Notes under the pieces: model-generated
Database searches by the model: none
The model's input: the letters and a program-made list of their open reading frames with translations, nothing else
Told to the model about the DNA's origin: nothing
Position numbers and translations under genes: made by a program
Part shown: positions 11,136 to 23,000 of the stretch, in pieces
Numbering within the stretch: the first letter of the stretch is position 1
Layout: every line of letters begins with the position of its first letter
Origin: Phaseolus vulgaris
Lineage: Eukaryota > Streptophyta > Magnoliopsida > Fabales > Fabaceae
Assembly: GCF_000499845.2 (NCBI RefSeq)
Contig: NC_023749.2
Location: 18,357,138 to 18,421,137 of the forward strand
DNA: 64,000 nucleotides
Direction of reading: 5' to 3'

Positions 11136-11506
11136 TTCTTCAACACTCTCAGGCTCACTTCGAATTCCCTCTCTGCGCGCCCATCTCCCTTCAAGCTTTC
11201 TACCTCCCAACCTTTCGCGATCACTCAAAGGTATGGTTTTTCTTCTTCCTTGGTCTATTTAGGCTCTTTTCACCGGTTGCATTCGTCCCTTTCATTATCA
11301 TGCATTCATCTTCTCTGTTTTATCTCTTCTCGACCCGCGCTAGGGTTTTCGCGCCCCTCACTCTGTTTTCTGCTTCTCCCTCTTCCTCTTTTTTTCCTGG
11401 ACATCTCTTTCTCCTTCCTTTCCTCTATTTTTCACCGAACCATTCATCATTTCTTCTTCTTCCATTCCTCTGACCCTTCATTTTTCTCCATTGCAGTTAA
11501 CTCGCA

Positions 11507-12239
11507 ATGGCTCGCTTAAAACAAACCGCTCGAATCGTCGCTTCGTCTTCTGGTGCACAGCCTTCAGCAAGTGCACCGGTGCCGCCACCACCCAATGCAA
11601 CCTCCTACCATGACAACGCCAGGGTCTACGACTGGGCTCCCTTGGCGTTGCTGGCCGAAACCTCCACCCTACTACCGCAGGGTCACCTCGAATCCCTTCT
11701 GAGCAACGACCCAGATGAGCCTTCTTGCGCCGTCGACAGGGAAAACGACTTTAACATCCGTATACGCATTCCTCCCCGAGGAATGCCCATCTGTGCGGAT
11801 GACAGGGCCACCAATGGAGTGCCCTTCACCTTCATCTACTCCGCCATCTTCAAGAGGTTGAAGTTGCGCCTGCCCTTCACCTTTTTCGAGAAGGAGCTGG
11901 TGATGGAGCTGAACGTCGCACCCTGCCAACTCCATCCAAATGCCTGGGCTTTCATCCGGGCATTTGAGATTCTCTGCAATTACTTCGGGCTTAACGCCTC
12001 CGCGGATGTGTTTCTCTACTTCTTCGAGGCGAAGAACCCTGGGGACAGGTCCTGGGTTAGTCTGAATGGGGTTGCTGGACGGGTGCTCTTGGGCCTGTAT
12101 CAACAATCCTTCAAAGATTGGAAAGGCAGGTTCTACATGATATCTGCCACCCCATAAAGTCCAACATTGCTCGAGGGGTACCCCCTCTACTGGGTTCCTA
12201 GGGTTGAGTTCAAGAAACCCCGGGGTCTCGAAGCCATGG
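11507..12239 (+). pseudogene. Antisense gene exon 1 of B2, truncated
   Basis: ATG at 11507, ten bases after the 5'UTR intron acceptor. Reads M-A-R-L-K-Q-T-A-R and the Transposase_28-like domain (M-P-I-C-A-D-D-R, H-P-N-A-W-A-F-I-R-A-F, P-G-D-R-S-W-V-S, W-K-G-R-F). A TAA at 12155-12157 replaces the Gln codon of B; the frame otherwise stays open to 12239, where element C begins. It is nearly identical in content to B's exon 1 (36196-37066) but lacks the short duplicated S-G-A-Q-P-S-A-S-A-P repeat near the N-terminus. Confidence 0.8.
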
Positions 12240-13234
12240 TGATGTGATTCCAATAGCCACATAGAACAAGATTCTTGACACTTTGAGGAATCACCTTGAG
12301 CTGGAAAATATAGAGGCACTTTCTTAGAAGTTGGATCATGGTTCTAAGTCAAGAACTCACCAATAACAAGTACCAAATCCCAAACTCATTTGGTTGAACC
12401 AAATATTGTCAAATTGAATCAACAAAGGAATTATAAAAAGAGAAGACCGAACAGAAATTAGGCAAGAACACATAAGAACCGAACATAAAAGGAATTGAAA
12501 ACAAAAACAGAACACATGTGCTGGAAAATGGAATAGCCGAACCAAAAGACATCAAAAACACAAGGCAACATGAACAATTGAAAAAGAAGAAAGGAAGGAG
12601 AAGAGAATGCTCATGAAGATGGAAGATAGGTTGGATGATCACGCCACTAGAAGTATGGATGCTCCTAGATGAGTGTGCAAGCCGCCACTTGAGGAAACCA
12701 TGGTCCTTCAAGATAAGACTAGAGTAGAAGCTCAAAAGCTCTCCAAATGCTCACTCCAATTTTGAGTATAGTTTCTTTAGATGAATTCAAATCTGAATTT
12801 TACAAGGAAGGCACCTCTATTTATAGCCTAAGGTGCTGAAAAATGAAAGCTAAACATTTCAAAATTCCCTCCCAAAACCAACTAGAACCGGCGCTAAAAA
12901 TGCCAAGCAAGGAAGGTGTGATCCTTTCCTTCACTTTGGCACCCCCTATTCTACTCCTACACCTATCTACTAATACACCCCCCTAAAGCTCCTAACTAAA
13001 AACCTAAAAGATGCTATAACAAAAGAGGTTTCTAAGGTTTCCCTCTAAGCACCTTCAACTAAAGACACTACAAAAAGAGAAAATAAATGTCCTCTAGCTC
13101 CCAAGGCTTTGAACATGCTTCTTGTAATCCTTTGAGGTGGACTTTGACCTCCATGGGCGTCCTCCATTTGTGCCTCCACCTCTTCTTGAGCTTGATGAGT
13201 GGCCTCCATGTTCTCTTGGGCTTGATCTCCATCA
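12240..13234 (-). repeat. 3' LTR of element C
   Basis: 995 bp, TGATGTGATTCC...GATCTCCATCA. The minus-strand TATA box (TATAAATAG) reads from CTATTTATA at 12818-12826. The right 190 bp (13045-13234) encode the end of the polyprotein. Confidence 0.95.
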
Positions 13235-16200
13235 TACTCCCCGAGTTGGAGAGAATTCGACCACGAATTCTGGAGACCTACAGAAAAAGGAGTTAGATCG
13301 CTGACATTAAAAGTATGACTACCTAAGAATGTATCAGGCATATCTAACTCATAAGCATTGTCATTAATCCTCTTGAGGACTTGGAAAGGTCCATCCCCTC
13401 GAGGCATTAGTTTGGACTTCCTTTGAGTAGGAAAACGATCTTTCCTCAAGTGAAGCCAAACCCAATCGCCCTCATCAAACAACAATGCTTTTCTCCTTTT
13501 ATTGGCAAGTTCAGCATACTTGCCAACCTTCTTCTCAATTCTCTTCTTGATGTCTTTATGCAAAGTTTTCACAAAAGAAGCCTTTTCATCCCCATCTTTG
13601 CACAAGACATCTTCAAGAAGGGGAATAGGAAGAAGATCAAGAGGTGTTAGGGGATTAAACCCATAGACCACCTCAAAAGGAGAATGGGAGGTGGTAGAAT
13701 TTACTACTCGGTTATATGCAAACTCAACACGGGGTAGTAAATTCTCCCACACTCTAGGATTCCCCGAAATAAAGCATCTCAATAGTTGTCCCAAAGTTCT
13801 ATTCACCACCTCGGTTTGACCATCAGCTTGTGGGTGGCAAGTGGTAGAAAATAAAAGTTTAGTTCCAAGCTTGCCCCACAAGGTCTTCCAAAAGTGACTC
13901 AAGAACTTAGGATCTCTATCGGACACTATAGACCTAGGAATCCCATGCAAGCGAACCACTTCTTGGAAGAAGAGGTTTGCAATGTGGCATGCATCATCCA
14001 CTTTGTGGCAAGGAATAAAGTGAGCCATCTTTGAAAAACGATCCACTACCACAAAAATGGAGTCCTTTCCCTTTGATGTCTTGGGTAAGCCTAAGATGAA
14101 ATCCATAGATATATCTACCCAAGGCATTGAAGGGATAGGAAGAGGAGTATAAAGACCATGGGGATGCATTTTAGATTTAGCTTTGCGGCAAGCTATGCAT
14201 TTATCACACAAACTATGAACATGTTTATGCATATGAGGCCAAAAGAAATGTTCATGCAACACATCCAAAGTTTTAGCAATCCCAAAATGTCCCATTAAGC
14301 CCCCCTCATGAGCTTCTCTAACAAGAGATAATCTAATAGAGCATTGGGGAACACAAAGACGTTTTCCCTTAAAAAGAAAGCCATCTTGAATAAAAAAGTC
14401 TTTGTGTCCTCCCTTAAGACACTCTTGATAGAGGAGAGAAAAATCAAGGTCATCATGATAAAGTTCCTTAATGTGATCAAAACCAAGATATTGAGAGGTT
14501 AAAAGATTTAGCAAGGTGTATCTTCTAGAAAGAGCATCCGCCACAATATTTATTTTGCCTTGCTTGTGTTTGATCACATAAGGAAATTGCTCAATGAATT
14601 CCACCCACTTAGCATGCCTCTTGTTAAGTTTGTTTTGGCTTTTCAAATATTTAAGAGATTCATGATCACTATGTATCACAAATTCTTTGGGAAAAAGATA
14701 GTGTTGCCAAGTAAACAAAGCCCTAACAAGTGCATATAATTCCTTATCATAGGTGGAATAGTTGAGATGACTTCCCTTCAATTTCTCACTAAAATAGGCT
14801 ATGGGGTGGCCCTCTTGAAGGAGAACAGCCCCAATACCTATGCTTGAAGCATCACACTCAATCTCAAATGTCTTAGTGAAATTAGGAAGGGCCAAGATGG
14901 GAGCATTAGTCAATTTTTCATTCAAAGTATCAAAAGCATTTTGTTGTGCTTCTCCCCAATGAAAGACCACATCCTTTTTCACTATGTCATTGAGTGGTGC
15001 GGCAATGGTACCAAAGTTTGGGACAAATCTTCTATAGAAAGAAGCAAGCCCATGAAAACTTCGGACCTCATTCAAAGATTTCGGTGTAGGCCAATTTTGA
15101 ATGGCCACCACCTTTGTTTTGTCCACATGGACCCCTTTACAACTTACAACAAACCCTAGGAATTCTATATGATCAAGAGCAAACATACATTTAGCAAGGT
15201 TAGCATACAAATGTTCTTTCCTAAGGGTTTCCAAAACTTGCCTAACATGCAACCTATGATCATTCAAAGATAAGCTATAAATGAGAATGTCATCAAAGTA
15301 AACCACAACAAACTTACCAATGAAAGGTCTAAGAACATGATGCATGAGGCGCATGAAGGTACTTGGTGCATTAGTTAAACCAAAAGGCATAACTAACCAC
15401 TCATATAAACCAAAGTTGGTCTTAAAAGCCGTCTTCCATTCATCACCCGGTTTGATACGGATTTGATTGTAGCCGCTTTTAAGATCAATCTTTGAAAAGA
15501 TTTTAGAACCATGTAATTCATCCAACAAATCATCTAGTCTAGGTATGGGATGCCTATACTTAATGGTTATGTTATTTATGGCCCTACAATCCGAACACAT
15601 TCGCCATGTGCCATCTTTTTTTGGCACTAAGATGATAGGCATAGCACAAGGACTCATGCTATCTTGCACCCACCCTTTCACAATCAAAGCCTCAACTTGT
15701 TGGCGAATTTCCTTGGTTTCACTTGGATTGGTCCTATATGCGGGACGATTTGGTAAAGAAGAGCCCGGTATCAAATCAATTTGGTGCTCAATCCCTCTCA
15801 AAGGTGGAAGTCCATTTGGAGGATCTTGAAACACATCTTTGAACTCTTCTACCAAATTTCCCAAGCAATGAGGACTATCAACAAGTGATTCTATGCTAAG
15901 AGTTCTAGGGATGGCTAAAAAAAGAGGATGATGAGCCACTATTTCCCTTTCAATGTCACGCCTAGACATAAGGAGTGTAGGCTTAGAACTCTTATCTTTT
16001 TTATCTTTTTTATCTTTTTCACTCTCCCTCTTTTTCTTCATGATAACTTGGTCCTCATGGACTTCTCTTGGAGAGAGAGATTTTAAAGTAACCTTGTGAC
16101 CATGGAATTCAAAAGATAATTTGTTGGTAAAGCCATCATGTAAAACTTTTCTATCAAATTGCCAAGGCCTTCCCAAAAGGACATGAGTGGCTTCCATGGG

Positions 16201-17682
16201 CACAACATCACATAATACCTCATCTTTGTATTTTCCAATGGAGAAATGGATGAGGACTTGTTTATTAACAATTATTTCTCCTACTTCACTAAGCCATTGT
16301 AACTTGTAGGGCTTTGTATGAGAGATAGTAGGCAATCCAAGCTTATCTACTACTCTTGTACTAGCCACATTTGCACAACTACCCCCATCCACTATCAAGG
16401 AACAAATGTTGTTTTGAATAAGACATCTTGTATGGAAAATATTTTCCCTTTGACTTTCATCAAAAGGTTGTGAAACTTGTCCAAGAAGTCTTCTCACAAC
16501 TAACAAGTCCCCTTCAAGTGGACATTCGCTCTCTTCCTCACTAGATGCATGAGAATGCAATGAATGCTTTGGAGAATCCGAATCATGCTCACTAACTACA
16601 ATGCCCTCATGCATGTACATACTTCGTTTGGAAGGACAATTTGCAGCAATATGACCATAACCCATACATTTAAAGCATTTAGTGTTAGATGTTCTAGTGG
16701 GAGACTTAGGTCTAGAAGTTGATGGCTTAGATTCCTTGGGTTTGAAAGAAGAATCTTTGGAAGGATGTTTAGAAAAAGAAGTTTTGTTTCTCCAAGACTT
16801 GGAGTAGTATCCATCATTGGAAGCATTTTTAAAAGAATTTTTCTTAGCAAGTTGGGCTTCCACCTTCATTGCAAGATGAACTAAAGAACCCAATGATGAA
16901 TACTCTTGTAACTCAACAATGTCTTGGATATCCTTCCTAAGACCACTCACAAACCTAGCAACCATGGCTTCTTCACTTTCTTCTAATTCAATTTTAAGCA
17001 CAAGCGTCTCAAGCTCCTTATAATATTCATCCACATTTAGCGTGCCTTGTTGAAACCGTTGGAGTCTCAACATGAGGTCTTTCCTAAAATGTGGGGGCAC
17101 AAACCTAGCGCGCATATGATCCTTTAAAGAGTTCCAAGAGTCCACGGGAGGACCCTTGTGATAGATAATGTCCTTTACAATTCCATGCCACCATTTCATG
17201 GCATAATCACTAAACTCTAGGGTGGCTAGCTTGAGCTTATGCTCATCTTGGATCTCATGGATCTCAAAAATTTGTTCACACTTAGCCTCCCAATCTAAAT
17301 ACACATTTGGATCACTAGAACCATTAAAGCAAGGTAGTTTGACCGAAGGAAGCTTGGACTTTGCATCATGGTAGAAGCCATTGTCGTAGTGAATTCTTTC
17401 CCCTTGGTGATGATGTCTTTGTCCATGGACTTGGGGTGGAGGTCTCCTCCTCCTATGCTCATCTTCACGGCCAACATCATTTGAAGAAGCTCTTGAAGAT
17501 GGTCTATGAGAATGATGTCCATCATGGATAGAAGGAGATGGTCTAGTTTGTTGGACCTCCATCTTTTGCATTTTCTCCTCCAACCTTCTAATTGTTCTTT
17601 GAGCTTCATGTAATTCACCAAGAATTGAAGCTTTGGAAGGAGAATTCTGCTTGTAGGATGCATCACTTGAAAATCCAGCCAT
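13045..17682 (-). CDS. Gag-pol polyprotein, CRM-type retrotransposon
   Basis: 1545 codons without a break. Gag has an N-terminal coiled stretch, a retrotransposon gag domain (about 110-280) and a CX2CX4HX4C zinc knuckle at 336-349. Protease Asp432 lies in V-D-G-G-S. RT has Y-F-D-D at 795-798. RNase H begins near Asp944. Integrase has zinc residues H1125, H1132, C1159, C1162 and the catalytic triad D1194, D1255, E1291 (DD35E), then a G-D-G-P-F module near 1430. The last ~62 residues are encoded inside the LTR and contain R-I-T-R-S, resembling the CR-type tail that replaces a classical chromodomain in some CRM elements. No chromodomain is seen. All catalytic residues are present, so it may be functional. 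Confidence 0.93.
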   Translation of the reverse strand: MAGFSSDASYKQNSPSKASILGELHEAQRTIRRLEEKMQKMEVQQTRPSPSIHDGHHSHRPSSRASSNDVGREDEHRRRRPPPQVHGQRHHHQGERIHYDNGFYHDAKSKLPSVKLPCFNGSSDPNVYLDWEAKCEQIFEIHEIQDEHKLKLATLEFSDYAMKWWHGIVKDIIYHKGPPVDSWNSLKDHMRARFVPPHFRKDLMLRLQRFQQGTLNVDEYYKELETLVLKIELEESEEAMVARFVSGLRKDIQDIVELQEYSSLGSLVHLAMKVEAQLAKKNSFKNASNDGYYSKSWRNKTSFSKHPSKDSSFKPKESKPSTSRPKSPTRTSNTKCFKCMGYGHIAANCPSKRSMYMHEGIVVSEHDSDSPKHSLHSHASSEEESECPLEGDLLVVRRLLGQVSQPFDESQRENIFHTRCLIQNNICSLIVDGGSCANVASTRVVDKLGLPTISHTKPYKLQWLSEVGEIIVNKQVLIHFSIGKYKDEVLCDVVPMEATHVLLGRPWQFDRKVLHDGFTNKLSFEFHGHKVTLKSLSPREVHEDQVIMKKKRESEKDKKDKKDKSSKPTLLMSRRDIEREIVAHHPLFLAIPRTLSIESLVDSPHCLGNLVEEFKDVFQDPPNGLPPLRGIEHQIDLIPGSSLPNRPAYRTNPSETKEIRQQVEALIVKGWVQDSMSPCAMPIILVPKKDGTWRMCSDCRAINNITIKYRHPIPRLDDLLDELHGSKIFSKIDLKSGYNQIRIKPGDEWKTAFKTNFGLYEWLVMPFGLTNAPSTFMRLMHHVLRPFIGKFVVVYFDDILIYSLSLNDHRLHVRQVLETLRKEHLYANLAKCMFALDHIEFLGFVVSCKGVHVDKTKVVAIQNWPTPKSLNEVRSFHGLASFYRRFVPNFGTIAAPLNDIVKKDVVFHWGEAQQNAFDTLNEKLTNAPILALPNFTKTFEIECDASSIGIGAVLLQEGHPIAYFSEKLKGSHLNYSTYDKELYALVRALFTWQHYLFPKEFVIHSDHESLKYLKSQNKLNKRHAKWVEFIEQFPYVIKHKQGKINIVADALSRRYTLLNLLTSQYLGFDHIKELYHDDLDFSLLYQECLKGGHKDFFIQDGFLFKGKRLCVPQCSIRLSLVREAHEGGLMGHFGIAKTLDVLHEHFFWPHMHKHVHSLCDKCIACRKAKSKMHPHGLYTPLPIPSMPWVDISMDFILGLPKTSKGKDSIFVVVDRFSKMAHFIPCHKVDDACHIANLFFQEVVRLHGIPRSIVSDRDPKFLSHFWKTLWGKLGTKLLFSTTCHPQADGQTEVVNRTLGQLLRCFISGNPRVWENLLPRVEFAYNRVVNSTTSHSPFEVVYGFNPLTPLDLLPIPLLEDVLCKDGDEKASFVKTLHKDIKKRIEKKVGKYAELANKRRKALLFDEGDWVWLHLRKDRFPTQRKSKLMPRGDGPFQVLKRINDNAYELDMPDTFLGSHTFNVSDLTPFSVGLQNSWSNSLQLGEYDGDQAQENMEATHQAQEEVEAQMEDAHGGQSPPQRITRSMFKALGARGHLFSLFVVSLVEGA

Positions 17683-19017
17683 TTGTAATTAAAAACAGCA
17701 AACACACAAAACAGCAAACAAGTTAAAAAAAAAAATTAGCAAAAACAGTGAACTATAATGAAAATGCCGAAGTGAACTTAAGGCTGAAAAAGATATCACT
17801 CTCAAAGAAATAATGTTCTTGCTCCAAACTGATCTTGAGGCCTTGGAATCCTCAAATGAAATATGTCAAAGCAAGCACACCAATCTTAAGAGCAAACCAC
17901 CACAAAACCAAAGAAACAATAAAGACAAACAAGAAAAGGTATAAGCAAGGAAAAGGTAATTGCAAAAGGAAAACTATATGTAAGACAAACTCAAAGAGTA
18001 AGAATGAAAGACAATCAAGAAAATAAAGAACTCAATGAGAAAAGTAGGCACACAAAAGAATACCTAAGGAAAAGCACTAGAGTAGATGAAGAAAACCAAA
18101 AATTTAGCTACTGGAAATTTTTTTTTTTTATGCAAACTGTGTTTGATATTCACTGATTTAACTGGAACGTTGTAGAGCGAACTGGATTATGAAATTTATA
18201 CCACAGAAACTTCAAGATGTTAACTCAAAAATGGCACTTGAATCAATTAAAAACAGTAAGCCAATTGAGAGAAATAAATTTTTTAAAATCGCTGCCAGAT
18301 TACCGTATTTTTTTTCGGCAGGAATGTACACTTTTTTTATTTTATTTATCATTTTTTGTGTACTTCATATTTTTGAATGATTCTTTTTTCTATTCTTTTC
18401 TAACACTTTGAATATCTCAAATCCAGAATTTCAGAATTTTACAGTACGTAAATCAGTTGCAATAAGGAAAAACAGTAAGCACTTTTTCAGAAACAGAGGA
18501 ATCCTAATAGGAATAAAAAACAGGATGATGAACTAGCAAAGACATAATAGAAAATGATGTATTGGAACTTGTATAGGTCTAGAATACAAGTATGAACTCA
18601 ATTCTAAAAAGAAAATGCACAAAGGATCAACATCAATTCAGAAAAATTATATGACACCAAAGCAAGAAACAATCAAAACAATAAAAGTACTACTAGAAGT
18701 AATGACATATATGGAATAACATGACTAAGACAAAACTTGACATGATTCAAAAATTAAAAGACACATCACAAATTGTAACAAGTGAAAGGAAGCTTAAGGT
18801 AAACTCTAGGAAGGATAATGCCATTCCAAAAGAGCAACCATACTCATAAGAATTATGAGTGCCATAAACCTTTCCACAAACACTTGGAGCAAGAGAAAAA
18901 AAACAGCAAGAATACTCAAATAAAATTCTAAAACAGAAACTTAAATTGCAAGAAATTAAAAGAGCTCTTGAAATAAAGTGCACACAACTCAACAATTAAA
19001 CAAGAAGAACCTAAGAC
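17683..19017 (-). other. Leader of element C (no gene)
   Basis: About 1.3 kb of A-rich leader between primer-binding site and gag ATG, with homopolymer runs near 18119 and 18300. The short ORFs here look random. Long leaders are common in this group; packaging signals may lie here but none is recognisable. Confidence 0.6.
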
Positions 19018-19029
19018 TCATGATACCAC
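19018..19029 (-). other. Primer-binding site of element C
   Basis: The minus strand reads TGGTATCATGAG, starting one or two bases from the LTR. It matches the initiator-Met tRNA type (TGGTATCAGAG) with small differences. Confidence 0.75.
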
Positions 19030-19030
19030 A

Positions 19031-20025
19031 TGATGTGATTCCAATAGCCACATAGAACAAGATTCTTGACACTTTGAGGAATCACCTTGAGCTGGAAAAT
19101 ATAGAGGCACTTTCTTAGAAGTTGGATCATGGTTCTAAGTCAAGAACTCACCAATAACAAGTACCAAATCCCAAACTCATTTGGTTGAACCAAATATTGT
19201 CAAATTGAATCAACAAAGGAATTATAAAAAGAGAAGACCGAACAGAAATTAGGCAAGAACACATAAGAACCGAACATAAAAGGAATTGAAAACAAAAACA
19301 GAACACATGTGCTGGAAAATGGAATAGCCGAACCAAAAGACATCAAAAACACAAGGCAACATGAACAATTGAAAAAGAAGAAAGGAAGGAGAAGAGAATG
19401 CTCATGAAGATGGAAGATAGGTTGGATGATCACGCCACTAGAAGTATGGATGCTCCTAGATGAGTGTGCAAGCCGCCACTTGAGGAAACCATGGTCCTTC
19501 AAGATAAGACTAGAGTAGAAGCTCAAAAGCTCTCCAAATGCTCACTCCAATTTTGAGTATAGTTTCTTTAGATGAATTCAAATCTGAATTTTACAAGGAA
19601 GGCACCTCTATTTATAGCCTAAGGTGCTGAAAAATGAAAGCTAAACATTTCAAAATTCCCTCCCAAAACCAACTAGAACCGGCGCTAAAAATGCCAAGCA
19701 AGGAAGGTGTGATCCTTTCCTTCACTTTGGCACCCCCTATTCTACTCCTACACCTATCTACTAATACACCCCCCTAAAGCTCCTAACTAAAAACCTAAAA
19801 GATGCTATAACAAAAGAGGTTTCTAAGGTTTCCCTATAAGCACCTTCAACTAAAGACACTACAAAAAGAGAAAATAAATGTCCTCTAGCTCCCAAGGCTT
19901 TGAACATGCTTCTTGTAATCCTTTGAGGTGGACTTTGACCTCCATGGGCGTCCTCCATTTGTGCCTCCACCTCTTCTTGAGCTTGATGAGTGGCCTCCAT
20001 GTTCTCTTGGGCTTGATCTCCATCA
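19031..20025 (-). repeat. 5' LTR of element C
   Basis: 995 bp, near-identical to 12240-13234 (one substitution noticed). Followed by CATGG and then the protease region of element D. Confidence 0.95.
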
Positions 20026-23000
20026 CATGGAGAGATCCACACCATCGCAGGAGGTTTCTCGGGTGGTGGATGCACCGCATCACAGAGGAAGAAATATGCA
20101 AGGTCTGTGATGACGGTGGACATGTTCGAGGACCACTCGCCAGATGTGGACATTACGTTCACAAGAGAAGATCTCAGGGACGTTGTGCCTCATGACAACG
20201 ATCCCATAGTTATCTCGCTTGTCACAGCGGGGAGGAAGGTCCACATGGTACTGGTGGACCAAGGAAGCTCGACAGATGTGATGTTCTGGCCGACTCTCAC
20301 ACAACTGCAACTGCCCCTTGACCAGCTGAGGCCCTATGGAGGGTACTTGTATGGGTTCGCTGGCGATCAGGTGGAGGTTAGGGGGTACATCGAGTTAAGA
20401 ACCATTCACGGATGAGGCGGGCTCGAGGACGGAGAAAATCAAGTACCTCATCGTGAATGCTCCCTCAGCATATAACATTCTGTTGGGAAGACCAACACTC
20501 AACAGAATAGGAGTTGTGCCCTCGACCAGGCACATGAAGGTGAAGTTGTCGTCTATGGAGGGGGTGGTGATCACCATCAAATCTGACCAGAAGGAAGCGA
20601 AGAAGTGCTATGAGAATAGCCTGAAGAATAAGAGGTCAGTAAGTTACATCACGACCACCCCGCCTCCCGGTGTGAAGCCCAGGTCGACGTCGGTGGAGGC
20701 GACCGCCGGTAGCGATGTCGTCATGGTAGATGCCGAAGCAAGGGAGGAGAACGCCGATCGGGAAGAAGAGGTGAGGAACCGCCCAGAGGAAGCGAGGGAA
20801 CTGGGAATCGCTAGGGCGGTGATTGCCAGAGAAACCCGACCCAAACCCGTCGAGGAGTGGCTCGAAAGGGAGATCGGGGGAAGGTCTTCAAGCTGGGAAG
20901 ACCTTTGGAGGCTGAACTCCAAGACCAGATCGCCAAGGTGATAGAACGACATCTGGATGCTTTTGCATGGTCTGCTTCAGACATGTCGGGAATCGACCCC
21001 GACTTCTTGTGCCATCACCTAGCAATGGACAACCAGGTCAGACCAGTGCGGCAGAGAATAAGGAAGTTTAACGAGGAGAGGAGGCAGGCGATCAGGGATG
21101 AAACACAGAAGCTCCTCGCCGCAGGCCATATCAGGGAAGTCCAGTACCCTGAGTGGTTGGCCAATGTCGTGCTGGTGAAGAAAAGCAATGGGAAGTGGCG
21201 CATGTGCGTCGACTTCACTGACCTAAACAAGGCTTGCCCAAAGGACTCGTATCCTTTCCAAGTATAGACGCCCTGGTCGACAGTGCTGCAGGGTGTAAGT
21301 TGCTGAGTTTTCTGGACGCCTTCTCGGGGTACAACCAGATAAAAATGCATCCTATGGATGAAGAGAAGACCGCCTTCATGACCGAGAGATCGTTACTGCT
21401 ACAAGGTGATGCCCTTTGGGCTGAAGAACGTGGGGGCCACGTACCAAAGGTTGATGGATAGGGTACTTGCACCAATGCTGGGAAGGAATGTGCAAGCGTA
21501 CGTGGATGATATGGTCGTGACCTCGCCGGAAACGAGCAAGCACGTTGCGGACCTGGAGGAGTTGTTCACCACAATCGCCAAATTCAGGTTAAAGCTGAAC
21601 CCCGAGAAGTGCATTTTTGGCGTGGAGGCAGGGAAGTTCTTGGGATTCCTCTTAACTGAAAGAGGAATAGAGGCAAATCCTGATAAGTGTGCTGCCATCT
21701 TGGCGATGAGGAGCCCGGCTACCGTGAAGGAGGTGCAGCAACTTACAGGTCGGATGGCCGCCCTGTCTCGTTTCGTGTCGGCTAGCGGAGAGAAAGGTCA
21801 TCCGTACTTCCAGTGTTTAAGGCGAAACAATAAGTTTGCCTGGACGAAGGAGTGTGAAGAGGCCTTCGTCAAGCTTAAAGAGTACCTGGCGAGCCCGCCC
21901 GTTTTGTGCAAACCGTTGGTGGGAACCTCTCTCAGGTTGTATTTTGCTGTGATTGAAAGGGCGGTGAGTGCAAGGCTCAGAAGCCTATTTATTTCGTCAG
22001 CAAGGTGTTGCAAGGCCCGGAGGTGAGGTATCAGGCCTTGGAGAAAGCTGCACTGGCTGTGGTATTTTCGGCGAGGAGGTTGCGCCACTATTTTCACAGT
22101 TTTACAATACTGGTGATGACCGACTTGCCCATCCAGAAAGTCCTGAAGAAGCCTGATGTAGCTGGGAGGATGGTGAAATGGGCGGTGGAGCTGTCGGAGT
22201 TCGACATCAAGTATGAGCCCCGAGGACCGATCAAGGGGCAAGTTTTCGCCGATTTCATGGTCGAGCTCTCGTCAGAAGCAGCACGAGTTGAAGGGGATGG
22301 TTTTTGTTGGGTGCTCTCGGTGGACGGATCGTCGAACCAGCAGGGTAGCGGTGCTGGAGTCATCCTGGAAGGGCCCAACGGCGTGCTGATAGAACAGTCC
22401 CTGAGGTTTGCCTTCAAAGCCAACAACAATCAAGCAGAGTATGAGGCGTTGATCGCCGAAATCTTGCTGGCCAAGGAGATGGGAGCTAGGGTGCTGATGG
22501 CTAAGAGTGACTCGTTGTTGGTCACAGGACAAGTAACAGGCGAGTTCCAGGCCAAGGATCCACAAATGGCGGCTTACTTAGAGTATGTGCAGGAATTGAA
22601 GGGTTCTTTTGTCTCGTTTGAAGTAGTGCATGTGCCCAGAGAGCAGAATGCCCGAGCAGACTTGCTAGCTAAGCTTGCCAGTTCGGGCAAGGGGGGTAGG
22701 CAGAGGACGGTGATCCAAGAAACCCTGAAGACGCCTAGGGCATTTGTGGCAGATCACCTGGTTCTTCAAATAAGCAAGTCGACGGAGAAAGCGGTGAGGT
22801 GTCACAGGTCTTTGACTCAGGAGACCTTGAGATCGCCAAGAATAAGAGCATGTCGAGGGGAGAGGGTGAACATGACGCAGGTCTGTGCCACGCATGAAGC
22901 CAGACACATGGATAACCCAGTACCAGCGCTGCCTGGCAGATGGCCTTCTCCCACTGGATCCGATGGAGGCTAGGAAGATAAAGAAGAACTCCAGCAAGTT

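Larger units (their letters stand above)
9762..12239 (-). mobile_element. Tat-lineage element B2, 3' end only
   Basis: Same family as element B: 3' LTR, polypurine tract and first exon of the antisense gene. Everything beyond 12239 (rest of the antisense gene, gag-pol, 5' LTR) is absent; element C begins there. After C the sequence does not resume B2 but enters element D in the opposite orientation. Confidence 0.8.
12240..20025 (-). mobile_element. Intact CRM-type Ty3/gypsy element C
   Basis: Full element of 7786 bp with two 995-bp LTRs, an iMet-type primer-binding site beside the right LTR and one uninterrupted gag-pol ORF. CATGG flanks both ends (12235-12239 and 20026-20030). I noticed one base difference between the LTRs (C at about 13055 versus A at 19836), so insertion is very recent. 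Membership in the CRM (centromeric) chromovirus clade is inferred from RT features ([24 protein letters not shown]) and from coding sequence running into the 3' LTR. The two flanks come from different elements. Confidence 0.9.

Noticed and set aside
11507..12157. Exon 1 as the transposase of a DNA transposon
   Set aside because: The Pfam name is historical; the gene sits inside LTR elements next to the polypurine tract and no terminal inverted repeats or DDE motif are seen.
11672..12319. 215-codon minus-strand frame opposite the Transposase_28-like exon of B2
   Set aside because: Shadow frame; the similar one in B (36631-36879) is short and not conserved.
19761..20162. Minus-strand frame of 133 codons across the C/D border
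   Set aside because: An accidental join of the LTR-encoded tail of C to the antisense of D's protease.
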